The position numbers were made by a program, and so were the translations under genes. A stretch of 64,000 bases of DNA from an uncultured Tateyamaria sp. (GTDB lineage Bacteria; Pseudomonadota; Alphaproteobacteria; Rhodobacterales; Rhodobacteraceae). Location: assembly GCF_947503465.1 (NCBI RefSeq), contig NZ_CANNDN010000001.1, positions 1,674,001 through 1,738,000 on the forward strand. Direction: 5' to 3'. The notes under the pieces were generated by a model. The model did not search any database and had not been told where the DNA came from. It saw only the letters and a list, made by a program, of their open reading frames with translations. Within the stretch, counting starts at the first letter, position 1. Each line of letters begins with the position of its first letter. This document shows, piece by piece, positions 43,976-51,694 of the stretch.

Positions 43976-45091
43976 TTGGAACAGGTACGCTACGGCATCA
44001 TCGGATGCGGCATGATGGGGCAGGAACACATGCGCAATATCGCACTGCTGCCCGAGGCAAGCGTCGCCGCGTACTTTGAACCCGATGACGGGATGGCGGC
44101 GCTGGCGGGCGCGATTGCCCCGGCGGCCAGACGGGTTGCCTCGGTGGCCGACCTGTTGGCGGTGGACGAACTGGACTGTTTGCTGATCGTCAGTCCCAAC
44201 TTCTGCCACGTGGCGCAAATGGAAGAGATCGCGGCGATCCGCCCCTTACCCTTGCTGGTGGAAAAGCCGCTGTTCACGGATCCGGATGATACGATCAAAC
44301 TGGCGACCTTCCGCGATGCCTACCCGGCGCCGATCTGGGTGGCGATGGAATATCGCTACATGCCGGTGATCTCGGAATTCCTGTCAAAAGCTGACGCTGC
44401 CACCGGCGGCGTCAAACAACTCAGCATCCGCGAGCACCGCTTTCCTTTCCTGGAAAAGGTCGGCGACTGGAACCGCTTCAACCGCTTCACAGGCGGCACC
44501 TTTGTCGAAAAATGCTGCCACTTCTTTGATCTGATGCGCCTGACAATGGGTGCGGAGCCGGTGCGCATCATGGCATCGGCCAGCCAGTCCGTGAACCACC
44601 TGACCGAAGCCTATGACGGCGAAGTGCCCGACATCATCGACAGCGGCTATGCCTTGGTTGATTTCGACAATGGCACGCGGGCGATGCTGGAATTGTGCAT
44701 GTTCGCCGAAGGCAGCGCCTATCAGGAAGAACTGTCTGCCGTGGGGCCATCCGGCAAGATCGAAGCCTTTGTACCTGGCCCCGGCCGGTTCTGGCCGGAC
44801 CATCTGGGCCCGGCTCCCGTGGCCAAGCTGGTCACATCGCCCCGCCATCCGCAGGGGCCCGAAACGCACGATATCCCGGTGGACCCGACGTTGCTGGAAG
44901 CGGGCGACCACAACGGATCAACCTTCTATCAGCACCAGAAATTCGTTTCGATCGTCCGCGGCACTGGCACGCCGGATGTCACACTTATCGATGGTTGGGC
45001 TGCGGTGGCGATGGGTATCGCCGCACAGGAAAGCGCCAGAACGGGTCAGGCGGTCGACCCAATGCGCTGGATGCCCCCGTCCTCCGGCTAA
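43976..45091 (+). CDS. Gfo/Idh/MocA oxidoreductase; candidate NAD-dependent sulfoquinovosidase
   Basis: A 371-residue Gfo/Idh/MocA family protein. The Rossmann motif is VRYGIIGCGMMGQEHM, the catalytic Lys lies in LVEKPLFTD, and the C-terminal domain has TGGTFVEKCCHFFDLMRLTMG with the His that normally contacts the sugar. A cluster without a GH31 sulfoquinovosidase, and the known existence of NAD-dependent sulfoquinovosidases in this fold (GH188), suggest it cleaves sulfoquinovosyl glycerol. A plain sugar dehydrogenase is the alternative. The start is TTG 43976, chosen because AAAGGAAC lies six bases before it. It follows the regulator by 11 bases. Confidence 0.82.
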   Translation: MEQVRYGIIGCGMMGQEHMRNIALLPEASVAAYFEPDDGMAALAGAIAPAARRVASVADLLAVDELDCLLIVSPNFCHVAQMEEIAAIRPLPLLVEKPLFTDPDDTIKLATFRDAYPAPIWVAMEYRYMPVISEFLSKADAATGGVKQLSIREHRFPFLEKVGDWNRFNRFTGGTFVEKCCHFFDLMRLTMGAEPVRIMASASQSVNHLTEAYDGEVPDIIDSGYALVDFDNGTRAMLELCMFAEGSAYQEELSAVGPSGKIEAFVPGPGRFWPDHLGPAPVAKLVTSPRHPQGPETHDIPVDPTLLEAGDHNGSTFYQHQKFVSIVRGTGTPDVTLIDGWAAVAMGIAAQESARTGQAVDPMRWMPPSSG

Positions 45092-45204
45092 GACTAACGC
45101 AGGGTGTTTGCAGGAATTGTCATGGGCGCGAGTGAACCGGGTAACGTCCCTTTGTTCAAAATATGAATCGCGCGGCAAAGCCTCCCCTTCCGGTATCGTC
45201 CCGG

Positions 45205-46524
45205 TCAGCGCAGCATCTTCTGAAACGCATGCCATGATGCCTTGGGGGTCCGTTCCAGCGTGTCGAAATCGACATGGACCATGCCAAAGCGTTTCTCATA
45301 GCCCAGCGCCCATTCGTAATTGTCCATCAGCGACCACGCCATGTAACCCTTAACCGGGACGCCCTTGGCGATGGCATCGCGGACAGCTTGCAGGTGGCTT
45401 TGGAAATACGCGATGCGGGCATCATCCCGTACCGCACCCTCGACGATCACATCTGCATTCGACATGCCGTTTTCGGTGACGAACAGGGGCAGATCGCCCG
45501 TGTATTGCTCTGCCGTGCGCACAAGAAAATCGTGCAAGCCCTGGGGATAGACCTCCCACCCCATCTGCGTTTTTTCCAATGGTCCTTCGACCGCATGGTG
45601 ATGCGGCCACGGACCGTCGTTCGGGGCCAGGATCGATCGTGTGTAGTAGTTGATGCCGGCCCAATCGAGCGGGGCGCTGATCGTGGCCATGTCGTCCTGC
45701 CACCCGGCGGGAAAATGCGGCCCCAGGGCAGTGACCAGGCGTTCGGGATAGCAGCCCTTGAACGCGCCAGAGACAAAGAAATGGTTGTAGTAATCGTCAT
45801 ACAGCGCCGCCGCCTCGACCGCGCCCGCGCTGTCATCGGCGGGCGCCGCCCATTCCATATTGAAGACGGCGCCAAGATTGCCGATCCCCATGCCGCGCAT
45901 CCGCTCTACAGAGGTGCCATGCGCCAACAGCACATGGTGCATCGCCCGCGCCGTGGCGCGAATGTCACGCAAACCCGGCGCGTGATGCCCGATGAAATGC
46001 GACAGCCACGACACGCACCAGAATTCGTTGATGGTCGCGACCGAATAGGTCCGGTCGCCGATCCGTCCCATCACCGCCTCGGTAAAGTCCCCGAACCACC
46101 CCGCGATGTCCCGGTTGCGCCAGCCACCAAGATCCGCGAGCGCTGATGGCAATTCCCAGTGATAGAGTGTGACACAGGGTTTGAGGTTCCGCGCCAGCAT
46201 GCCGTCAACCAACCGGTCATAGAAATCGAGGCCGTCCGGGTTCACCGTCCGCCCATCCGGCATCACCCGCGCCCAGCTGGTCGAAAAGCGATACGCGTCA
46301 AAGCCCCCGTCGCGCAACAGGTCCAGGTCCGCCTCGTACCGGTGATAGTGATCGCAGGCGCGCGCGCCATCCTCGGCCCGGACAACATTGCCCGGCGTGG
46401 CAGCGAAATCGTCCCACATGGTGCGACCTGCATCGCCATATTGGTGGCCCTCAATCTGGTAGGCAGAGGTTGCAGCCCCGAAAAGGAACCCTTCGGGAAA
46501 GTCAGAGCGTTTGTGCGTGAACAT
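45205..46524 (-). CDS. GH1 family beta-glucosidase
   Basis: A 439-residue glycoside hydrolase family 1 enzyme without signal peptide. The N-terminal FLFGAATSAYQIEGHQYGD and the nucleophile in LFVTENGMSNAD are intact. The acid/base Glu is in ATINEFWCVSW; the residue after Glu is Phe, whereas nearly all GH1 enzymes have Pro there. The C-terminal MAWSLMDNYEWALGYEKRFG is also typical. It would hydrolyse beta-glucosides in the cytoplasm. It follows the LacI-type regulator by two bases on the same strand, so it joins the agl regulon. Confidence 0.92.
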   Translation of the reverse strand: MFTHKRSDFPEGFLFGAATSAYQIEGHQYGDAGRTMWDDFAATPGNVVRAEDGARACDHYHRYEADLDLLRDGGFDAYRFSTSWARVMPDGRTVNPDGLDFYDRLVDGMLARNLKPCVTLYHWELPSALADLGGWRNRDIAGWFGDFTEAVMGRIGDRTYSVATINEFWCVSWLSHFIGHHAPGLRDIRATARAMHHVLLAHGTSVERMRGMGIGNLGAVFNMEWAAPADDSAGAVEAAALYDDYYNHFFVSGAFKGCYPERLVTALGPHFPAGWQDDMATISAPLDWAGINYYTRSILAPNDGPWPHHHAVEGPLEKTQMGWEVYPQGLHDFLVRTAEQYTGDLPLFVTENGMSNADVIVEGAVRDDARIAYFQSHLQAVRDAIAKGVPVKGYMAWSLMDNYEWALGYEKRFGMVHVDFDTLERTPKASWHAFQKMLR

Positions 46525-46526
46525 GG

Positions 46527-47564
46527 TCAGTCCCTGGAATGATCCGGCGCGGGGCCGGTTGAGGTGCCCGAGACAAACTCGGCCTCCCACAATTCGGTTT
46601 CGTGCGGCGCATGTGGCATGCGAATTCTGTTGATCAACATCTTGGCCAGTGCAGCCCCCGCCGCCCGCACCGATGATTGCCATGCCGTGAACACGGGCGT
46701 GTCACCGCCATTGCCAAAATAGCTGAGGCAGTCGTCAAAGGTGACGATGGATACGTCTTTGCCCACGCGCAGTCCTCGTTCATCCAGGGCCCGGCGAACG
46801 CCAGCCGCACAAATGATCGAGGCGGCCAGAAACGCCGTGGGCGGCTGGTCGAAATCCAGCATCAGGTTTGCCTGCGCATAGCCATAGGCTTCGGTCATTT
46901 CGCCCGTGCTCATCAAATCAGGCACAATGGGCAGCCCTGCAAAACGCAAAGAGGATTCGTAGCCCGATCGGCGGCGAATGGCGAAATCCATGGTTTCCTG
47001 CCCATTGATCAACGCAATCCGGCGATGACCAAGGCTGGCCAGGTAGGACGTCGCCTCGGAAAAGGCGCGCGTGTTATTGACGTCCAACCAGGAATAAGGC
47101 GCCTTGATCCCCGTCGACCGGCCATGCACCACATATGGGAGCCCGATCTTGTCCAGTAGGGCAAGGCGCGAATCGTTGCGGCGCGGCGCGTGCACCACCA
47201 CTCCGTCGACGGCGCCCCGCGCCTTGAGATTGCGATACGTGTCCGCCTCGTCCTGGGCGCCCACACGCGTCACCATCATGTCATAGCCGTGCGCGGCATA
47301 GCTTTCACCGGCGCCGGCCATGAAGTCGCCAAAGATCGGATTCACCATTTCCGCCGAATCGCTGACAGAAATGACGTGTCCGATGCACTTTGCATGGCCC
47401 GTGGCCAACCCCTGCGCCCGCGTGTTGGGGCTGTAGGCATGCGCCTGGGCCGCCTGAACGACGCGGGCACGGGTTTTTTCCGACACCTCGGGATAGCCGT
47501 TCAGCGCCCGGCTTACCGTTGTCTGGCTGAGACCCAGCAAAGATGACAGTTCCTTAAGATTCAC
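46527..47564 (-). CDS. aglR: LacI family regulator of the alpha-glucoside operon (AglR-like)
   Basis: A 345-residue LacI/GalR-type repressor. The N-terminal helix-turn-helix and hinge are MNLKELSSLLGLSQTTVSR and ARAYSP-like AHAYSPNTRAQGLATG; the sugar-binding core follows. It is divergent from aglEFGAK across 245 bases that hold two matching palindromes, and the same arrangement is known from rhizobial agl operons. It should repress the operon in the absence of alpha-glucosides. It is followed on its own strand by the GH1 gene. Confidence 0.88.
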   Translation of the reverse strand: MNLKELSSLLGLSQTTVSRALNGYPEVSEKTRARVVQAAQAHAYSPNTRAQGLATGHAKCIGHVISVSDSAEMVNPIFGDFMAGAGESYAAHGYDMMVTRVGAQDEADTYRNLKARGAVDGVVVHAPRRNDSRLALLDKIGLPYVVHGRSTGIKAPYSWLDVNNTRAFSEATSYLASLGHRRIALINGQETMDFAIRRRSGYESSLRFAGLPIVPDLMSTGEMTEAYGYAQANLMLDFDQPPTAFLAASIICAAGVRRALDERGLRVGKDVSIVTFDDCLSYFGNGGDTPVFTAWQSSVRAAGAALAKMLINRIRMPHAPHETELWEAEFVSGTSTGPAPDHSRD

Positions 47565-47579
47565 AGGGCGATCCGTTCC

Positions 47580-47589
47580 AAAGCGCTTT
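47580..47589. promoter_or_regulatory. LacI-type operator, aglR side
   Basis: AAAGCGCTTT is a perfect palindrome 16 bases upstream of the aglR start. It shares its core with the 14-bp palindrome at 47726, so both are probably bound by AglR. Confidence 0.65.
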
Positions 47590-47725
47590 CAAAGTCGCAG
47601 GCTAGCGGTTGGTTGCGCTAACGTCAAAACTTCTGATGGCTCTCGTTTTACGTGTTAAACTAATTTGCATCGACAGACCGAGACCATTTGACAGGACGTG
47701 AAAATTCGGCAACGGTCGCGGCATT

Positions 47726-47739
47726 CCAAAGCGCTTTGG
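47726..47739. promoter_or_regulatory. LacI-type operator, aglE side
   Basis: CCAAAGCGCTTTGG is a perfect 14-bp palindrome about 70 bases upstream of aglE. Its centre is 148 bases from the centre of the aglR-side site, close to 14 helical turns, which would permit looping. Confidence 0.75.
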
Positions 47740-47809
47740 CAATCTTGAAAGCGTACATGATCCGCGCATCAGCCGGGTCGGATTGGACACGAATGGGAGG
47801 ACGACCAGA

Positions 47810-49168
47810 ATGACCACCAAACTTCTGGCCAGCGCCGCGGCGTTGGCTATCACTGCTGCTACAGCACATGCAGACGGCCACCTGGCCTTTGCCCCGGGCG
47901 AAGGCCCGTTTAGCTGGGACAGCTACAACGCATGGGCCGAGGGTGCCCCTGACCTGAGCGGTCAGACCATCACCGTGTTCGGCCCCTGGCTGACACCCGA
48001 AGATGGCTATCTGAACAACGCTCTGGCCTATTTCGAAGCTGCCACAGGCGCCGACGTGATCTACACCGGGTCCGACAGCTTCGAGCAACAGATCGTCATT
48101 GATGCCGAAGCGGGCTCTGCACCGAACATCGCCGTCTTCCCACAGCCTGGCCTTGCCGCCGTCATGGCAAGCAAGGGCCAGCTGCACCCCCTGCCCGCGG
48201 GCATGGGCGACTGGGTCAAGAACAACTATGCCGCCGGTCAATCCTGGGTTGACCTGGGCACGTATGCCGACGCAGATGGCAACGACCAGGTATTTGGCTT
48301 TTTCTACAACGTGAACGTCAAATCGCTTGTCTGGTACAACCCCGAGAACTTCGAGGATGCCGGGTACGAAATCCCCGAAAGCATGGAAGAACTGAAGGCT
48401 CTCACGGATCAGATCGTTGCTGACGGTGAAACACCATGGTGCATCGGTCTGGGTTCAGGCGCGGCCACTGGCTGGCCCGCGACCGACTGGGTCGAGGACA
48501 TGATGCTGCGCACGGTCGAGCCTGCGGTCTATGACCAATGGACTTCGAACGAAATTCCGTTCGATGACGAGCGTGTCGTGGCAGCCATCGAAGAGTTCGG
48601 CTGGTTCGCCCGTGACGACGCCAAGGTGGCCGGTGGGTCCGGTGCGGTTGCATCGACCGACTTCCGCGACTCGCCCAAGGGCCTCTTCTCGAGCCCGCCG
48701 CAGTGCTACATGCACCGCCAGGCGTCGTTTGTGCCTGCCTTCTTCCCCGAGGATGTGGAATTCGGTGTCGACACCAACTTCTTCTACTTCCCGTCCTACG
48801 CGGACAAGGACCTGGGTGACCCGGTTCTGGGTGGCGGTACGCTGATGGCGATCACTGATCCCTCGGATGGCGCAAATGCCCTGATGGAGTTCTTCCAGGA
48901 GCCGATCAGCCACGAGATCATGATGGCGCAAACCGGCTTCCTCACACCGCATAACGGTGTGAACCTGGACGCCTACAAGGATGACACGCTGCGTGCGTTG
49001 GGTGAAGTTCTGCTGGGTGCGACCACCTTCCGTTTCGACGGTTCGGACCTGATGCCCGGTGGCGTTGGTGCCGGTACGTTCTGGACCGGCATGGTTGACT
49101 ATGCAGGTGGCAAGGACGCGGCCACCGTGGCGGGCGAAATCCAGGACAGCTGGGACGCATTGAAGTAA
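47810..49168 (+). CDS. aglE: Alpha-glucoside ABC transporter substrate-binding protein
   Basis: A 452-residue periplasmic sugar-binding protein (family 1 extracellular solute-binding). The signal peptide ends AHADGHLA, with cleavage before Asp. Mature segments seen are GQTITVFGPWLTPEDGYLN near residue 60 and GFFYNVNVKSLVWYNPENFEDAGYEIP, the usual hinge region. It captures alpha-glucosides such as sucrose, maltose or trehalose for AglFGK. GGGAGG precedes ATG 47810 by nine bases. A long intercistronic hairpin follows, which often stabilises the binding-protein message. Confidence 0.9.
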   Translation: MTTKLLASAAALAITAATAHADGHLAFAPGEGPFSWDSYNAWAEGAPDLSGQTITVFGPWLTPEDGYLNNALAYFEAATGADVIYTGSDSFEQQIVIDAEAGSAPNIAVFPQPGLAAVMASKGQLHPLPAGMGDWVKNNYAAGQSWVDLGTYADADGNDQVFGFFYNVNVKSLVWYNPENFEDAGYEIPESMEELKALTDQIVADGETPWCIGLGSGAATGWPATDWVEDMMLRTVEPAVYDQWTSNEIPFDDERVVAAIEEFGWFARDDAKVAGGSGAVASTDFRDSPKGLFSSPPQCYMHRQASFVPAFFPEDVEFGVDTNFFYFPSYADKDLGDPVLGGGTLMAITDPSDGANALMEFFQEPISHEIMMAQTGFLTPHNGVNLDAYKDDTLRALGEVLLGATTFRFDGSDLMPGGVGAGTFWTGMVDYAGGKDAATVAGEIQDSWDALK

Positions 49169-49191
49169 GGCCACAAGCCACTCACAACACA

Positions 49192-49219
49192 GACCAGCCC
49201 GCGTATTTGCGGGCTGGTC
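49192..49219 (+). other. Intercistronic hairpin between aglE and aglF
   Basis: GACCAGCCCGC and GCGGGCTGGTC form a perfect 11-bp stem with a six-base loop, 24 bases after the aglE stop. There is no T run. It probably protects the aglE message end or partly attenuates transcription. Confidence 0.7.
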
Positions 49220-49292
49220 AACCAGACCGGCCAACGCCGCCGGTCCGCGAGAGACCCGACAAAACCGGGCCTCGCCAAAGGGAGGAAGCGTG

Positions 49293-50528
49293 ATGAACCC
49301 TGCACTGTTGGGATTGATGACCATTGCACTCGGTGTGGGTGGATGCGTCCTGTACTTCTGGGGGTCGAACCAGATCCTCGACAAGGTGATCTTTCCGGCG
49401 AAGGGGCCCCAAGCCGGTCAGAACATCAACCGGGCCAACCAGGTGCGGCCCTGGCTGTTCCTCTTTCCCGCCATTTTCGCACTGGGCCTGTACCTCGCCT
49501 ACCCCGTGTTCGAAACCCTGCGCCTGTCTGTGACTGACCGTGACCTTGGGGGCGCATTTGTGGGCCTTGCCAATTACAACCAGATGATGGCCGAGCCCAA
49601 ATTCTGGGAAGCGCTGCGCAACAACATGCTTTGGCTGATTGTGGTGCCCGCGGCCTCGACCGCCTTTGGCCTTCTGGCCGCCCAACTGACGGACCGGATC
49701 AAATGGGGCGCCGCTGCCAAATCACTCATCTTCATGCCGATGGCGATTTCCTTTGTCGGCGCAGGCGTGATCTTTAAACTCGTCTACGAAGCGCGCCCCG
49801 CAGACCAAAGCCAGATCGGCATTCTGAACGCGGTGTGGCTGCAATTCGAAGGCGGTATCGGATCATTCCTGTTCCTGCAGGCGCTGCCGGGTCTGATGCT
49901 GTTGGCATTCGCCGCCATCGTAGCCTATGTCGGCTGGATTTTCGTTCGCCCGATCGCGGAAAGTCGCCAAAACGGCGGAGGTGCCGGATATGTCCCGTTG
50001 CGTCTGTTCGTGGCGGTCGCGGCGCTCTACCTGGTCTATCTGTCGCTGTCCTCGCTGATCGGTATTTTCACCTTTGACTATCCATATGGCGAACCGCAGA
50101 CGTGGCTGACCATTCCGTTCTGGAACAGCTTCCTGCTGATGGTTGTCCTGATCTGGATCCAGACGGGTTTTGCCATGGTGATCCTGTCGGCCGCCCTGCG
50201 CGGCATCCCCGAGGAAACGATCGAAGCAGCGATCATTGACGGCGCCAACCCGTTCCAGATCTTCTTCAAGATCAAGGTGCCGCAGATCATGGGCACCATT
50301 GTGGTGGTCTGGACCACCATCACCATCGTCGTTCTCAAGGTCTTTGACATCGTGTTCGCGATGACCAACGGCCAGTGGGAGACGCAGGTTCTGGCCAACT
50401 ACATGTACGACAAGATGTTCCGCGCCAACGATTGGGGGGTCGGGTCCGCCTCGGCCATCGTGATCATGCTGCTGGTGACACCGATCCTTGTCTGGAACGT
50501 CTACAACGCCCGTAAGGAGATGAAATAA
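49293..50528 (+). CDS. aglF: Alpha-glucoside ABC transporter permease, enlarged
   Basis: A 411-residue permease of the MalF type. The coupling motif is EETIEAAIIDGANPFQIFFKIKVPQI. It is larger than a typical AglF: an extra N-terminal hydrophobic segment (about residues 1-25) and an inserted pair of hydrophobic segments between about residues 190 and 260 (FLFLQALPGLMLLAFAAIVAY and LFVAVAALYLVYLSLSSLIG) are visible. I use ATG 49293, which sits a normal distance after GGAGGAA; GTG 49290 is too close. It forms the channel with AglG, whose start overlaps its stop by one base. Confidence 0.9.
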   Translation: MNPALLGLMTIALGVGGCVLYFWGSNQILDKVIFPAKGPQAGQNINRANQVRPWLFLFPAIFALGLYLAYPVFETLRLSVTDRDLGGAFVGLANYNQMMAEPKFWEALRNNMLWLIVVPAASTAFGLLAAQLTDRIKWGAAAKSLIFMPMAISFVGAGVIFKLVYEARPADQSQIGILNAVWLQFEGGIGSFLFLQALPGLMLLAFAAIVAYVGWIFVRPIAESRQNGGGAGYVPLRLFVAVAALYLVYLSLSSLIGIFTFDYPYGEPQTWLTIPFWNSFLLMVVLIWIQTGFAMVILSAALRGIPEETIEAAIIDGANPFQIFFKIKVPQIMGTIVVVWTTITIVVLKVFDIVFAMTNGQWETQVLANYMYDKMFRANDWGVGSASAIVIMLLVTPILVWNVYNARKEMK

Positions 50529-51682
50529 TGGACAATATTGCAGGTTCCAAATCGTCCCTTGGGTGGGCTGTCAACATTTCGGTCGTGCTGCTTGTTGCAC
50601 TCTGGGTGTTCCCGACCTTTGGACTTCTCGTGTCGTCCTTCCGGACGGCGGACCAGATCGTCGGATCGGGCTGGTGGGCGTCGATGTTCCCATCCGAACA
50701 GACCGAGCGTTTCCGCGCATCGGACCCGGACGGTAACCGGGTTCAGCGCGGTGATCTATTCGTGGTCGAAGGCAATATTTTCGAAGAAAATGGCGGCGGC
50801 GGTGACATCCAAAGCTGGGGCACCTCGTCCCGTGCGGTCGATGCCTACCAACCCGGCGACGTGGCTGACCTCGGCGATGGCGAGACATTCACTGTGGACG
50901 CCGACGGCAACTATGCCTGGTCCGGGAACGAAGAGCAGATCAGCGGACGGGGCCAACGCGCCTTTGTCACGGCCGTGTCTCCGCCAGAGTTCACGACGGA
51001 AAACTACGTGAACATCATGACCAGCGGCAATGACACCGACAACATGGCCAAGGCGTTCTTCAACACGCTGACGGTGACCATTCCCGCCACCATCATCCCC
51101 ATCGTCGTGGCAGCCTTTGCAGCCTATGCGCTGGCATGGATGGACTTCCCCGGTCGGGCGATCCTGATCGCCTGCGTCGTGGGCCTGCTGGTCGTGCCCC
51201 TGCAACTCGCGTTGATTCCGCTGCTCAAGCTGCATGTCGGTATCGGCATCGGCAAAGGGTATCTAGGGGTGTGGCTGGCCCATACCGGCTTTGGCCTTCC
51301 ACTCGCGATATACCTCTTGCGAAATTACATGGTTGGCCTGCCCCGCGACATCATCGAAAACGCAAAGGTGGACGGCGCGACGGATTTTCAGATCTTTACC
51401 AAGATCATCCTCCCTCTGTCGTTCCCCGCCCTGGCGTCCTTTGCGATCTTCCAGTTCCTGTGGACCTGGAACGATCTGCTGGTGGCCAAGGTGTTCCTGA
51501 TTGACGCCACGGGGCAAACGACAGTGATGACCGACCAGATCGTGAACTTGCTGGGCACCCGGGGGGGCAACTGGGAAATCCTTGCCACGGCGGCCTTTGT
51601 ATCGATTGCAGTGCCGCTGTGCGTCTTCTTCGCAATGCAAAAATACCTGGTGCGCGGTTTGCTGGCCGGGTCGGTGAAATAG
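50528..51682 (+). CDS. aglG: Alpha-glucoside ABC transporter permease
   Basis: A 384-residue MalG-type permease. After the first membrane helix comes a large periplasmic domain (about residues 45-160), including a glycine-rich ENGGGGDIQSW loop; this insertion is a feature of AglG proteins. The remaining helices follow, with the coupling segment DIIENAKVDGATDFQIFTKIILPLS. The stop/start overlap TAATG with aglF indicates coupled translation. It works with AglE, AglF and the ATPase AglK. Confidence 0.92.
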   Translation: MDNIAGSKSSLGWAVNISVVLLVALWVFPTFGLLVSSFRTADQIVGSGWWASMFPSEQTERFRASDPDGNRVQRGDLFVVEGNIFEENGGGGDIQSWGTSSRAVDAYQPGDVADLGDGETFTVDADGNYAWSGNEEQISGRGQRAFVTAVSPPEFTTENYVNIMTSGNDTDNMAKAFFNTLTVTIPATIIPIVVAAFAAYALAWMDFPGRAILIACVVGLLVVPLQLALIPLLKLHVGIGIGKGYLGVWLAHTGFGLPLAIYLLRNYMVGLPRDIIENAKVDGATDFQIFTKIILPLSFPALASFAIFQFLWTWNDLLVAKVFLIDATGQTTVMTDQIVNLLGTRGGNWEILATAAFVSIAVPLCVFFAMQKYLVRGLLAGSVK

Positions 51683-51694
51683 GACCTCTCATCA

